A program made the position numbers and the translations under genes. The notes beneath the pieces are model-generated. The model saw nothing but the letters and a program-made list of their open reading frames with translations. It searched no databases and was not told the origin of the DNA. A stretch of 57,285 nucleotides of DNA from Myxococcota bacterium (GTDB taxonomy: Bacteria; Myxococcota_A; UBA9160; UBA6930): contig JANQFK010000001.1 in NCBI GenBank assembly GCA_028277885.1, forward strand, positions 1 through 57,285, written 5' to 3'. This document shows, piece by piece, positions 24,712 through 34,173 of the stretch (positions are counted from its first letter, which is position 1; every line of letters starts with the position of its first letter).

Positions 24712-24728
24712 CGTCACGATTCCGTCAC
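24712..24728 (+). promoter_or_regulatory. Pho box upstream of the phosphate porin
   Basis: Two direct CGTCAC repeats at 24712-24717 and 24723-24728, exactly 11 bp apart, matching the spacing of PhoB-binding boxes. A possible -10, TACGGT, follows at 24750-24755. Confidence 0.8.
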
Positions 24729-24835
24729 ACTCCGGCGCGCCGATTCCCATACGGTCCGCCCCGCCCGGTCCGTGGACGCCTCGCCGACGGTGGCGCGGGG
24801 CGCGTCCCGGACCCGAATCGGTGGGAGGCATCCCG

Positions 24836-26152
24836 ATGCACCGGAACTCGAGCCTTCGGTGGCTGGCCGCACTGGCCGCACTCGTGCTGCTGGAGGCCGG
24901 CGCGGCGTCCGCCGCCGACCAGGCGCTGCTGGACGTCCTGCTCCAGAACGGCGCCATCACCCAGGCCCAGTACGACGAGCTGCTGAAGAAGGAGGCGCTG
25001 ACCGAGGAGGACCTGCGCGACGCGATCGTGACGCTCGACGGCAAGGGCCTGAACGTCAGGTCGCGCGACGGCGCGTACAAGTTCAGGATCGGTGGGCGCC
25101 TGCACGCCGACGCCAGCGGGCACGGCGGCGCCGGCGTCGGCTCCGAGGCGACGGACGGCACCGAGATCCGCCGCGCGCGCCTGTTCTTCAAGGGGACCTA
25201 CGCGGAGGACTTCGTGTTCATGGCCGAGGCGGATTTCGCCGACAACGAGGCCGCCCTGAAGGACTTCTTCGCCGGCTACACCGGCCTGCCCTGGGGCAAG
25301 CTCTACGCCGGGCACCAGAAGCAGCCCTTCAGCCTGGCGATCGAGATGAGCTCCAACGACATCCCCTTCGTCGAGCGGGGCGTGGACACCGATCTCATCG
25401 TGCCCTTCGTGGACCGGGCCATCGGCGTCCGGGGCGACTTCTCCGGCGATCACTGGCTCTTCTCCACCGGCATCTACGGCGACGGCGCGGAGGCGGACAA
25501 GGACGGCGACGAGGGCTGGGGCGCCGCCGTCCGGGCCGTGTGGGCGCCGCTGATCGACGAGGGCCGCGTGCTCCACTTCGGGGCGCGCGCCGCCCTTCGC
25601 GACCCCGACGACAGCGAGGTGCGCATCCGCGCCGAGACCACGCACCAGTCGAACCTGTTCCCGGTCGACACCGGGACCCTGGTGGACGTCGAGCGGGTCT
25701 TCCTGACCGGGCCGGAGTTCGCCTTCGCACAGGGCCCCTTCTCGCTGGGCGGCGAGTACAACCGCGTGTTCCTCGACCGCCGCGGCATGGACGACCTGTC
25801 CTTCGAGGGCTGGCACGTGGAGGCGACCTGGAGCCTGACCGGCGAATCGCGCGCCCGCTCCTACAAGATCGGCTCGGGCGAGTTCAAGGGGCTCCGGCCG
25901 GCGCGGAACTTCAGCCTCGAGAACGGGGGCCGCGGAGCCTGGGAGCTCGCGACCCGCTACGCCTCCATCGACCTGAACGACCGCGACGTCAACGGCGGCC
26001 GCGAGAGCGTGTTCACCCTCGCCCTCAACTGGTACCTGACCCCCTACCTGCGCGTGCTCTTCGACTGGTCGAGGATCCTCGACGCGAACTCTCCGAGCGA
26101 GGATCTCGACGACTTGAACATCTTCCAGAGCCGGGTGGACGTGCACTTCTGA
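24836..26152 (+). CDS. Phosphate-selective porin (OprO/OprP family)
   Basis: A 438-residue outer-membrane porin with signal peptide (ALAALVLLEAGAASA). After a short helical segment (LLDVLLQNGAITQAQYDELL) comes a 16-strand-type barrel: FRIGGRLHADAS, IRRARLFFKGTYAEDFVFMAEADF, KLYAGHQKQPFSLAIEMSSNDIPF, ending DLNIFQSRVDVHF with a C-terminal Phe. This is the OprO/P pattern for phosphate or polyphosphate uptake. ATG at 24836 is chosen over an in-frame GTG at 24821 because GGGAGG lies 8 nt upstream. A Pho box precedes it, and phoR and pstS flank it, so it very likely feeds phosphate to the Pst system. Confidence 0.92.
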   Translation: MHRNSSLRWLAALAALVLLEAGAASAADQALLDVLLQNGAITQAQYDELLKKEALTEEDLRDAIVTLDGKGLNVRSRDGAYKFRIGGRLHADASGHGGAGVGSEATDGTEIRRARLFFKGTYAEDFVFMAEADFADNEAALKDFFAGYTGLPWGKLYAGHQKQPFSLAIEMSSNDIPFVERGVDTDLIVPFVDRAIGVRGDFSGDHWLFSTGIYGDGAEADKDGDEGWGAAVRAVWAPLIDEGRVLHFGARAALRDPDDSEVRIRAETTHQSNLFPVDTGTLVDVERVFLTGPEFAFAQGPFSLGGEYNRVFLDRRGMDDLSFEGWHVEATWSLTGESRARSYKIGSGEFKGLRPARNFSLENGGRGAWELATRYASIDLNDRDVNGGRESVFTLALNWYLTPYLRVLFDWSRILDANSPSEDLDDLNIFQSRVDVHF

Positions 26153-26208
26153 AGCGTCCCGGGCCCGGACCCCGCGGCCTCGGGGCGTTTCGCCCCGTGG
26201 GAAGCCGT

Positions 26209-26248
26209 CGTAACGATTCCGTAACGGATCTCGTCACCCAAGCGTCAC
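26209..26248 (+). promoter_or_regulatory. Tandem Pho boxes upstream of pstS
   Basis: Four direct repeats: CGTAAC at 26209 and 26220, then CGTCAC at 26232 and 26243. Spacing is 11, 12 and 11 bp, forming two adjacent Pho boxes. A -10-like TAGCCT lies at 26281-26286. Confidence 0.85.
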
Positions 26249-26313
26249 ACAACGGCCATGCCGACCCCGCCGGCCCCCGCTAGCCTGCCGGCCGTTCGAT
26301 GGAGGAAACCGGA

Positions 26314-27366
26314 ATGAGAATCATGGGTTCCGCGCTCGTGGCGATCGCCGTGCTGGCCTGCGGCGCGCCGCAGGAGGCCGAGGCCCGCGACCAGATCCGC
26401 GTCGTGGGCTCGTCCACGGTCTTCCCCTTCGCGACCGCCGTGGCCGAGCAGTTCGGCCGCACCACCGCCTTCAGGACCCCGGTGATCGAGAGCACGGGCT
26501 CCGGGGGCGGGCTGAAGCTCTTCTGCGGGGGCGTCGGCCTGGAGCACCCGGACGTCACCAACGCCTCCCGCGCCATCAAGGCCTCCGAGATCGAGTCCTG
26601 CGCCCGCAACGGCGTCACGGACATCGTGGAGGTCCGGATCGGCTTCGACGGCATCGTGATCGCCAACTCGAAGTCGAGCGGTCGCGTGAGCCTCACCAAG
26701 GAGCAGATCTTCCGGGCCCTGGCCAAGCAGGTCCCCATCGACGGCCAGCTGGTGCCGAACCCCTACCGGAAGTGGAGCGACATCGACCCCTCGCTGCCCG
26801 ACGCCGAGATCGAGGTGCTTGGCCCGCCGCCCACTTCGGGCACCCGCGATGCCTTCGTCGAGCTGGCGATGGAGGGGGGCGCCGAGGCGGTCCCGATGCT
26901 CGCGGCGAAGCGGAAGGAGGACAAGAAGGCCTTCAAGGGCATCGCCCACGCGATCCGCGAGGACGGCGGCTACGTCGAGGCGGGCGAGAACGACAACCTG
27001 ATCGTCCAGAAGCTCGAGGCGAATCCCATGGCCCTCGGGATCTTCGGCTTCTCGTTCCTCGACCAGAACGCCGACCGGATCCAGGGCAGCCTCGTCGAGG
27101 GCGTGGAGCCGACCTTCGAGAACATCGCCTCGGGCGACTACGGTGTCTCGCGCTCCCTGTACTTCTACGTGAAGAAGGCCCACGTGGGCGTCGTGCCGGG
27201 CATCGTGGAGTACATCGCGGAGTTCACCAGCGACAAGGCGGCCGGCGAGGAGGGCTACCTGGCCGAAAAGGGCCTGATCCCCCTGCCCGACGCCGAGCGC
27301 GCCGAGGTGCGTCGCCAGGCCACCGGCCTGGTTCCCCTCAACCGCGACGTCGCCGCGTCCCAGTAG
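26314..27366 (+). CDS. pstS: Phosphate-binding periplasmic protein PstS
   Basis: A 350-residue substrate-binding protein of the Pst ABC transporter. The N-terminus looks like a lipoprotein or secreted signal (VAIAVLACGAPQEAEA). The phosphate-binding loops are seen as VVGSSTVFPF, ESTGSGGGLKLFC, NASRAIKASEI and PTSGTRDAFVE. These match PstS proteins from diderms. ATG at 26314 is preferred over 26299 because GGAGG at 26302-26306 is well placed for it. Two Pho boxes precede it, so it should be strongly induced by phosphate limitation; it heads the pstSCAB-phoU operon. Confidence 0.94.
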   Translation: MRIMGSALVAIAVLACGAPQEAEARDQIRVVGSSTVFPFATAVAEQFGRTTAFRTPVIESTGSGGGLKLFCGGVGLEHPDVTNASRAIKASEIESCARNGVTDIVEVRIGFDGIVIANSKSSGRVSLTKEQIFRALAKQVPIDGQLVPNPYRKWSDIDPSLPDAEIEVLGPPPTSGTRDAFVELAMEGGAEAVPMLAAKRKEDKKAFKGIAHAIREDGGYVEAGENDNLIVQKLEANPMALGIFGFSFLDQNADRIQGSLVEGVEPTFENIASGDYGVSRSLYFYVKKAHVGVVPGIVEYIAEFTSDKAAGEEGYLAEKGLIPLPDAERAEVRRQATGLVPLNRDVAASQ

Positions 27367-27443
27367 CCGTTCGGAGGCGGCCGGCGGCGCACGACCGCCG
27401 GCCGTCCCGCTCTCCGCACCCCCTCCTCGCCCGGGTCCATCCC

Positions 27444-28823
27444 ATGAGCCTGCTGCTTGCGACCCTCCTCGTCCTGCTCGTTGCCTCGGCGTTCTGGACG
27501 GGCCGCAACCGGGCCCTCGCGCTGGCCGCCGACGGCACGAGCACGCTCCACTCCCGGCCCTCCTACCACGGGTCCTGGGTCGCGCTCTGGTGCGGCCTCC
27601 CGGCCCTCGTGCTGCTCGTGGGCTGGCTCGCCCTCGAGCCGGGCCTCGTGGACGCGATGGTGGTCTCGGCGCTCCCCGAGGAGGTCCGGGAGCTCCCGTC
27701 GGGCGAGCTCGCGAGGGTGCTCGACGACGCGCGCCGCGTCGCGGCGGGCGAGCGCACCGCGCGGGAGCCCGGCCCGGAGGTGCTCGAGGCCGCTCGCCAG
27801 CTCGGACGCCTCCGCACCTACGCGGGCCTCGCCTTCGCTGGCCTGCTGCTCTCCGTGGCCGTGGGCGGCCTCACCTGGGCGCGCAGCCGCCTGCGCCCCG
27901 ACTTCCGCGCCCGCATCCGCGTCGAGCGCGCCGTGCGCATCTCCCTCGTCGCCTGCTCGGTGGTCGCGATCCTCACGACCGTCGGCATCGTGCTGTCGCT
28001 CATCTTCGAGGCGGTCCGGTTCTTCGCCCTGGTCTCCCCGGCGGAGTTCCTGCTGGGCACGGAGTGGAGCCCCCAGACCGCCATCCGCGCCGACCAGGTG
28101 GGCTCCTCGGGCGCCTTCGGGGCGATCCCGGTCTTCCTCGGCACGCTCCTCATCACGGTGATCGCCATGGCGGTGGCGGTCCCGGTCGGACTGTTCTCGG
28201 CCGTCTACCTCTCGGACTACGCCAGCCCGCGCACGCGCGCCATCGTGAAGCCCGTGCTGGAGATCCTCGCCGGCATCCCGACGGTGGTCTACGGCGTCTT
28301 CGCCGCGCTCAGCGTGGCGCCGATGCTGAGGGAGTTCGGAGAGGGCCTGGGGCTCGACGTGGCCTCGGAAAGTGCCCTCGCAGCGGGTGCGGTGATGGGC
28401 ATCATGATCATCCCGTTCGTGTCCTCCCTCTCCGACGACGTGATCAGCGCGGTCCCGAGTGCGCTTCGCGAGGGCTCCTACGGGCTCGGTGCCACCAAGT
28501 CCGAGACCATCCGCCGCGTCGTCCTGCCCGCGGCCCTTCCCGGCATCGTCGGGGCGACGCTGCTCGCGGTCTCCCGGGCCATCGGGGAGACCATGATCGT
28601 CGTCATGGCGGCGGGCCTGGCGGCGAACCTCACCGCGAATCCCCTGGAGGCGGTGACGACGGTGACGGTCCAGATCGTGACGCTGCTGGTGGGCGACCAG
28701 GAGTTCGACAGCGCCAAGACCCTCGCCGCCTTTGCGCTGGGCCTGGTGCTCTTCCTGGCGACCCTGATCCTCAACGTCGTCGCCCTCACCGTGGTGAGGC
28801 GGTACCGGGAAAAGTATGACTGA
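27444..28823 (+). CDS. pstC: Phosphate ABC transporter permease PstC
   Basis: A 459-residue inner-membrane permease. Beyond the usual six-helix domain (~residues 170-459) it has an N-terminal extension with two or three extra membrane segments (LLLATLLVLLVASAFWTG, GLPALVLLVGWLALEPG) separated by a charged linker. This longer form is known from many proteobacterial PstC proteins. The permease EAA-type loop is visible in LREGSYGLGATKSETIRRVVLPAALPGI. It partners with PstA and PstB. Its stop overlaps the pstA start by 8 nt. Confidence 0.93.
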   Translation: MSLLLATLLVLLVASAFWTGRNRALALAADGTSTLHSRPSYHGSWVALWCGLPALVLLVGWLALEPGLVDAMVVSALPEEVRELPSGELARVLDDARRVAAGERTAREPGPEVLEAARQLGRLRTYAGLAFAGLLLSVAVGGLTWARSRLRPDFRARIRVERAVRISLVACSVVAILTTVGIVLSLIFEAVRFFALVSPAEFLLGTEWSPQTAIRADQVGSSGAFGAIPVFLGTLLITVIAMAVAVPVGLFSAVYLSDYASPRTRAIVKPVLEILAGIPTVVYGVFAALSVAPMLREFGEGLGLDVASESALAAGAVMGIMIIPFVSSLSDDVISAVPSALREGSYGLGATKSETIRRVVLPAALPGIVGATLLAVSRAIGETMIVVMAAGLAANLTANPLEAVTTVTVQIVTLLVGDQEFDSAKTLAAFALGLVLFLATLILNVVALTVVRRYREKYD

Positions 28824-30120
28824 GGGTCGCGCCGACGCGGTGGGGATCCACGACGACGAGGCTGCCCGGAAGAGGCTGCGGCGCCGCTACGCGGCCGAGC
28901 GGCGGTTCCGGGCCTACGGCCTCGGCGCCATCGGGATCGCGATGCTCGCCCTGGTCGTGCTGCTGGCGAGCGTGACCCGGTCGGGGCTCCCGGCCTTCAC
29001 CCAGCACGAGCTGACCCTGGAGATCCACTACGACGCGGAGCTTCTGGACCCCGACGGCACCCGCGACCCCGAGGTGCTGGGCCGGGCCGACTACGCGAAG
29101 CCCGTCCGCGCGGCCCTGGCGTCCCTGTTCCCGGCGGTCGAGGGCCGACGGGAGCGACGCCAGCTCGCCGGCCTGGTGAGCAAGGGCGCCGTGTTCGAGC
29201 TGCGCGAACGCGTGCTCGCCGCGCCGGAACTCGTGGGGACCCGGGAGCCGGTGCGCGTCCCGCTGTCCGACGAGGCCGACCAGTACCTGAAGGGCAAGAT
29301 CCGAACCGACCTCCCGGAGTCCCAGCGCAAGGTCTCGGACCGCCAGATCGCTTGGATCGAGGACCTGCGCGGACGGGGTCTCGTCCACCAGGTCTTCAAC
29401 TTCCGCTTCCTGAGCTCCGGCGACAGCCGCGAGCCCGAGCTGGCCGGCATCTGGGGCGCGGCCGTCGGCTCGCTGCTCACACTGCTCGTCACGCTGCTCC
29501 TCTCGTTCCCGGTCGGGGTCGCGGCCGCCGTCTACCTGGAGGAGTTCGCGCCACGGAACCGCTGGACCGACCTGATCGAGGTCAACATCAACAACCTCGC
29601 CGCCGTGCCCTCCATCGTGTTCGGGCTGCTCGGCCTGGCGGTGTTCCTGAACTTCTTCGGACTGCCCCGCTCCGCGCCCCTGGTCGGCGGCATGGTGCTG
29701 GCGCTCATGACCCTCCCCACGGTGATCATCGCCTCGCGCGCCGCCATCCTGTCGGTGCCTCCCTCGATTCGGGAGGCGGCCCTCGGCGTCGGTGCCTCCC
29801 CGCTCCAGGTCGTCGTCCAGCACGTGCTGCCCCTGGCACTGCCGGGGATCCTGACCGGCACCATCATCGGCATGGCTCGCGCCCTGGGCGAGACGGCTCC
29901 CCTGCTGATGATCGGCATGGTCGCCTTCGTGGTGGACGTCCCCGACGGCCCGCTGGCGCCCGCCACGGCGCTGCCGGTGCAGATCTTCCTCTGGGCGGAC
30001 AGCCCCGAGCCGGCCTTCCGGGAGAAGACCGCTGCGGCCATCATGGTGCTGCTGGCGTTTCTGATTATCATGAACCTGGCGGCGGTGCTGCTGCGCAACC
30101 GCTTCGAGCGGCGCTGGTAG
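28816..30120 (+). CDS. pstA: Phosphate ABC transporter permease PstA
   Basis: A 434-residue permease. The N-terminal ~190 residues contain one membrane segment (LGAIGIAMLALVVLLASV) and a soluble DUF3333-type region. The core permease follows (AAVGSLLTLLVTLLLSFPVG ... NLAAVPSIVFGLLGLAVF), with the EAA loop in IREAALGVGASPLQVVVQHVLPLALPG. It forms the translocation path with PstC for phosphate import. It overlaps pstC by 8 nt, implying coupled translation. The DUF3333 extension matches the extended PstC of the same operon, a combination common in proteobacteria. Confidence 0.93.
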   Translation: MTEGRADAVGIHDDEAARKRLRRRYAAERRFRAYGLGAIGIAMLALVVLLASVTRSGLPAFTQHELTLEIHYDAELLDPDGTRDPEVLGRADYAKPVRAALASLFPAVEGRRERRQLAGLVSKGAVFELRERVLAAPELVGTREPVRVPLSDEADQYLKGKIRTDLPESQRKVSDRQIAWIEDLRGRGLVHQVFNFRFLSSGDSREPELAGIWGAAVGSLLTLLVTLLLSFPVGVAAAVYLEEFAPRNRWTDLIEVNINNLAAVPSIVFGLLGLAVFLNFFGLPRSAPLVGGMVLALMTLPTVIIASRAAILSVPPSIREAALGVGASPLQVVVQHVLPLALPGILTGTIIGMARALGETAPLLMIGMVAFVVDVPDGPLAPATALPVQIFLWADSPEPAFREKTAAAIMVLLAFLIIMNLAAVLLRNRFERRW

Positions 30121-30159
30121 CCGCGGGTGGCAATGCCTGCCAGGCGGAGAGGTGCGTCG

Positions 30160-30939
30160 ATGACGGCGGTCGAACCGACGAATGCGACCAAGGTGCGCGT
30201 CGGCGATCTCTCGGTCTTCTACGGTGAGAAGCAGGCGCTGTTCGGCGTGGACCTCGACGTCCCGGCCAACCAGGTCACCGCGCTGATCGGCCCCTCGGGA
30301 TGCGGGAAGTCCACCTTCCTGCGCTGCGTCAACCGCATGAACGACGTGATCGACGGGTGCCGGGTCACCGGCAGCATCCTGCTCGACGGCGTGGACGTGA
30401 ACGACAGGACGCTCGACGTGGTCCAGCTCCGGGCCCGGGTGGGCATGGTGTTCCAGAAGCCCAACCCGTTCCCGAAGTCGGTCTGGGAGAACGTCGCCTA
30501 CGGCCCGCGGATCCACGGGATCGCTTCGAGCCACGCCGAGCTCGACCGCATCGTGATCTCGAGCCTCGACCGGGCGGGCCTGCTGAAGGAGGTGCAGGAC
30601 CGGCTCCACGAGCCCGGCACCAGCCTCTCCGGCGGGCAGCAGCAGCGGCTCTGCATCGCCCGGGCCATCGCCGTGAGCCCGGAGGTGATCCTGATGGACG
30701 AGCCGTGCTCGGCCCTCGATCCCATCGCCACGGCCACCATCGAGGGCCTGATCGACGAGCTCCGGGAGAAGTTCACGATCGTGATCGTGACCCACAACAT
30801 GCAGCAGGCGGCGCGCGTCTCCCAGCGCACGGCCTTCTTCCACCTGGGTGAGATCGTGGAAGAGGGTGAGACGGGGAAGATCTTCACGAACCCCACGGAC
30901 CAGCGGACCCAGGACTACATCACGGGCCGCTTCGGGTAG
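30160..30939 (+). CDS. pstB: Phosphate ABC transporter ATPase PstB
   Basis: A 259-residue ABC ATPase. Walker A GPSGCGKS lies at residues 44-51, followed by a Q-loop in [17 protein letters not shown], the signature [14 protein letters not shown], Walker [14 protein letters not shown] and the H-loop in VTHNMQQAA. The [10 protein letters not shown] sequence is typical of PstB. ATG at 30160 is chosen over 30127 because GGAGAGG lies 8 nt before it and conserved homology begins soon after. It powers phosphate import and also takes part in PhoU/PhoR signalling. Confidence 0.94.
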   Translation: MTAVEPTNATKVRVGDLSVFYGEKQALFGVDLDVPANQVTALIGPSGCGKSTFLRCVNRMNDVIDGCRVTGSILLDGVDVNDRTLDVVQLRARVGMVFQKPNPFPKSVWENVAYGPRIHGIASSHAELDRIVISSLDRAGLLKEVQDRLHEPGTSLSGGQQQRLCIARAIAVSPEVILMDEPCSALDPIATATIEGLIDELREKFTIVIVTHNMQQAARVSQRTAFFHLGEIVEEGETGKIFTNPTDQRTQDYITGRFG

Positions 30940-30947
30940 GAGTCGCG

Positions 30948-31613
30948 ATGAACCGCATCGTCGATCCGGTACTCGAGGACCTGCGCCATCGCCTCATCAA
31001 GATGGGAGCCCTCGCCGAGGCGATCCTCGACAAGTCCCTCCGTAGCGTGTGGGAGCGCGAGCCCGCCCTGGCTCGCGAGGTGAGGATCGACGATCTCGAG
31101 ATCGACCGCTTCGACCTCGAGATCGACGAGGGCGTGCTGCGCGTCCTTGCGACCCAGGCCCCGGTGGCCGACGACCTCCGCAACGTGATCGCGATCAAGA
31201 TGATCGCGACCGACCTCGAGCGCGTGGGCGACCTGGCTCGCAACATCGCCAAGAGCGGCTTGCGGCTGGCGAGCCGCGACCCCGTGGACGTCTCGCCCAA
31301 GCTGCGGGAGCTAGCCGGGGAGGCCCAGCGGCTGCTGCGCCACGCCCTGGACAGCTTCAGCGACCGCGACGCGGAGAAGGCCGAGCGGGTGCTGAGCGAG
31401 GACGACCAGGTGGACGAGGACCAGGACGTGGTGATCCGCGAGGCCATCGAGGAGATCAGCGCGCGACCGGAGGCCAGCTCCCAGGAGGTGGACTTCATCC
31501 TGATCGCCAAGAACCTCGAGCGGGTGGCGGACCACGCCACCAACATCGCCGAGGACGTGATCCTGGTCGCCCAGGGCCGCAACCTGAAGCACGCCGAGAA
31601 GCTGGCGGGCTAG
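30948..31613 (+). CDS. phoU: Phosphate signalling regulator PhoU
   Basis: A 221-residue all-helical PhoU protein with two PhoU repeats. Metal-binding helix motifs EIDRFDLEID and the second-half equivalent EDDQVDEDQDVVI are present, with IKMIATDLERVGDLARNIAK and AKNLERVADHATNIAEDVI as the paired signature helices. It represses PhoR signalling and modulates Pst transport when phosphate is plentiful. It is the last clear gene of the pst operon, 8 nt after pstB. The following IMPase-like gene starts 6 nt later and may be co-transcribed. Confidence 0.94.
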   Translation: MNRIVDPVLEDLRHRLIKMGALAEAILDKSLRSVWEREPALAREVRIDDLEIDRFDLEIDEGVLRVLATQAPVADDLRNVIAIKMIATDLERVGDLARNIAKSGLRLASRDPVDVSPKLRELAGEAQRLLRHALDSFSDRDAEKAERVLSEDDQVDEDQDVVIREAIEEISARPEASSQEVDFILIAKNLERVADHATNIAEDVILVAQGRNLKHAEKLAG

Positions 31614-31619
31614 CCGGGG

Positions 31620-32444
31620 GTGGCCGAGCTCTCGCCCACGGGCTTCGTGGAGCTCCTCGCCCCCGCGGTCCGGCAGGCGGCCTCCATCGCGCGGGCGCTG
31701 GAGGGCCGGGTGCAGAACCGGCCCAAGGCGGCGGAGGCGAGCGACGTGAAGGCGGCGCTCACCATCGCCGACTCCGCCGCCCAGGAGGCGATCCTGGTGC
31801 CCCTGCTCGAGCGCTTCCCCGGCGTGGCCCTGCGCGCCGAGGAGGACACGCCGAGCGTCCCGGGCTTCGCCCGCGAAGGTGACGACCTCGTGGTGGTCGA
31901 TCCCATCGACGGCACCCTGCGCTCCTACCTGGAGGGGCGGGGCCCCTACGCCGTGATGGCGGGCCTGGTGCGCCGGGGCGACTACGAGGCGGCCCTGGTC
32001 GCGCTGCCCCGGGAGGGCCTGTTCTTCGACGCCGTGCGCGGCGGCCCGGCGCGCCTCACCCCGCCCCGGGGCCGGCCGCGTCCGGCGCGGGCCGAGGGCT
32101 CGGGGTCGCGGGTGCTGGTCTCCTACGGTCTGCCCGATCCCGTGATCGAGCGCCTCGAGGGCCATGGCTTCGAGGTGGCCTACGGCTGCGGCGGGGCGAT
32201 CGCCGTGGCGCCGCTCATCCCGGGCGTGCGCGCCGGGCTGCGCATCGGCAACGGCCACGAGGGCATCAGCATCCGCGGGCGCATCGGCGCGCTGATCGCG
32301 CGCGAGGCCGGGGCGCTCCTCGAGTCCGAGGGCGGCGCGGGCTTCCCCACCACCCTCGACGCGCCCGCCCGGGTGCTGCTGGTGGCCGCCCGCGAGGACG
32401 ACCTCGGCGTGCTGCGCGAGGCCCTCGCTGCCGCCTCCGCCTGA
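31620..32444 (+). CDS. Inositol monophosphatase-family protein, divergent
   Basis: A 274-residue IMPase-superfamily protein. AEEDTP and VVDPIDGTLRSYLEG (Asp94 and following) supply part of the metal site. The C-terminal W/PWDxAA motif present in the 2.4-kb paralogue is not evident; the corresponding region reads YGCGGAIAVAPLIPG. It may have changed specificity or weaker catalysis. It starts at a GTG 6 nt after phoU, so it may belong to the Pho operon and act in phosphate scavenging. Its stop abuts the stop of the ETF-QO gene on the other strand with no intervening base. Confidence 0.8.
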   Translation: MAELSPTGFVELLAPAVRQAASIARALEGRVQNRPKAAEASDVKAALTIADSAAQEAILVPLLERFPGVALRAEEDTPSVPGFAREGDDLVVVDPIDGTLRSYLEGRGPYAVMAGLVRRGDYEAALVALPREGLFFDAVRGGPARLTPPRGRPRPARAEGSGSRVLVSYGLPDPVIERLEGHGFEVAYGCGGAIAVAPLIPGVRAGLRIGNGHEGISIRGRIGALIAREAGALLESEGGAGFPTTLDAPARVLLVAAREDDLGVLREALAAASA

Positions 32445-34139
32445 CTACATCTGGGTGTAGTCGGGGCCCTCTCCGCCCTCGGGCGGGGTCCAGGTGATCA
32501 CCTGGTAGGGGTCGGCGATGTCGCAGGTCTTGCAGTGGACGCAGTTCTCGTGGTGGATGAAGAGCTTCTTCTTCCCCGGGTGCTCCTCGTCCGGGACCAT
32601 CTCGTAGACCGCGGCCGGGCAGAAGGACTCGCAGGGGTTGCCGTACTCCTCGGCGCAGACGTCGCGGCACAGGTCGGTGTCCGCCACCACCAGGTGCGAG
32701 GGCTGGTCCGTCTCGTGCTGGGCCCCGCTGAAGCCCACCAGGTGCTCCTTGGTGAAGGTGAGCTTGCCGTCGAACTCGAAGCTCTCCCTCTCGCGCTTGC
32801 TCTCCGGGAGCTCGGCCAGCCGCCGGGTGGCCTCGTGGCCGGCCTCGAAGGGCACCGGGTCCAGCAGGCCGCGGCCGCCGGTGATCATGCGCACGGGCTC
32901 GTTCAGGAAGAAGAACGGCAGGCCCTTGGCCCAGGAGCCGTGGAAGTTGCGCGCCTTGCGGTGCTCCTTCCAGGCCCAGCTCTGGCGGTAGCGCTCCTGG
33001 TAGCTGCCCAGGGTCGTGGTGCCGAAGTCCTTGGCCACGAGGCCGTCGACGATGGTGTCCGCCGCCATCATCCCGGACTTCATCGCCATGTGGATGCCGG
33101 CAAGCTTCTCGCCGTTGCAGAAGCCCGCCGAGTCGCCGACCAGCATGGCGCCGTCGACGTAGAGCTTCGGCATGGAGTACATGCCGCCGATCGGGATCGT
33201 CTTCGCGCCGTATCGCACCAGCTCGGCGCCGTCGAGCAGCTCCCGCATCCAGGGGTGGGTCTTGAACTTCTGGGAGACCAGGTGCGGGTCGTTGTGGGGG
33301 CTCTCGGCGTCGAGGGCGGTCACCATCCCGTAGGAGATCAGGTCGCCCTGCATGTCGTAGAGCCACATGCCGCCGAAGTGGTGGATGAGCTCGTGGGGGA
33401 TCATGCCGTGGATCACCCGGCCCGGGCGGTGCTTCTCGGGCTTGATCTTCCAGATCTCCTTGATGCCCGTCTCGTAGACCTGGGGCTGCTCGCCCTCCAG
33501 GCCGAACTGGGAGATCAGCGCCTTCGAGAGCGTGCCGCGCACGCCCTCGCCGAGCACCGTGACCTTGGCGTAGATGTCCATGCCCGGCTGGAAGGTCGAC
33601 TTCGGGCTGCCGTTCTTGTCGACCCCCATGTCGCCGGTGCGCACGCCCACCACCCGGTTGCCCTCGGTGAGCAGCTTGTCGCCGGCGAAGCCGGGGTAGA
33701 TCTCCACGCCGGCGGCCTCGCAGCGCTCGGCCAGCCACTTGGCGATGTTGCTGAGGGAGACGATGTGGTAGCCGCGCTTCTTGAAGGGCGGCAGGTTCGC
33801 CGGGAGCCGGAACGCACGCTTCTTGGTGAAGACGTACGTCATGTCGTTGTCGCAGATGTACTCGGTGGGGAAGCCCTCGTCGGCGAAGTTCGGCACCAGC
33901 TCGGCCAGGGCCTTGGGGTTCATCACCGCGCCGGAGAGCATGTGGTCGCCCACGGCGGCGCCCTTCTCGATGACCAGCACCGTGGGCGGCTCGATGGGGT
34001 CGCCCCCCTCGCGGTCGACGCGGGCGTTGTGGGCCTCGATCCGGTTCATCAGGTGGAGGGCGGAGGCCAGGGTGGCGGGGCCGGCCCCGACGAACAGGAC
34101 ATCGACCTCCATGCTCTCGCGTTCGACGTTCTGGCTCAT
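32445..34139 (-). CDS. Electron-transfer flavoprotein:ubiquinone oxidoreductase (ETF-QO)
   Basis: A 564-residue FAD/[4Fe-4S] enzyme that passes electrons from ETF, reduced by acyl-CoA dehydrogenases, to the membrane quinone pool. It has the FAD-binding start DVLFVGAGPATLASALHL, then MLSGAVMNPKALAEL, the quinone-binding-region GGMYSMPKLYVDGAMLVGD, and a C-terminal ferredoxin-like domain with CESFCP and CVHCKTCD ligands. The start at MSQNVERES is chosen because the protein family begins there and a promoter lies just upstream. The divergent ferredoxin gene suggests linked regulation. It would serve fatty-acid or dicarboxylate acyl-CoA oxidation such as the enzyme at window start. Confidence 0.95.
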   Translation of the reverse strand: MSQNVERESMEVDVLFVGAGPATLASALHLMNRIEAHNARVDREGGDPIEPPTVLVIEKGAAVGDHMLSGAVMNPKALAELVPNFADEGFPTEYICDNDMTYVFTKKRAFRLPANLPPFKKRGYHIVSLSNIAKWLAERCEAAGVEIYPGFAGDKLLTEGNRVVGVRTGDMGVDKNGSPKSTFQPGMDIYAKVTVLGEGVRGTLSKALISQFGLEGEQPQVYETGIKEIWKIKPEKHRPGRVIHGMIPHELIHHFGGMWLYDMQGDLISYGMVTALDAESPHNDPHLVSQKFKTHPWMRELLDGAELVRYGAKTIPIGGMYSMPKLYVDGAMLVGDSAGFCNGEKLAGIHMAMKSGMMAADTIVDGLVAKDFGTTTLGSYQERYRQSWAWKEHRKARNFHGSWAKGLPFFFLNEPVRMITGGRGLLDPVPFEAGHEATRRLAELPESKRERESFEFDGKLTFTKEHLVGFSGAQHETDQPSHLVVADTDLCRDVCAEEYGNPCESFCPAAVYEMVPDEEHPGKKKLFIHHENCVHCKTCDIADPYQVITWTPPEGGEGPDYTQM

Positions 34140-34173
34140 CCGGGGGTCCTCCACGCGGTTGACTTCCCAGTCG

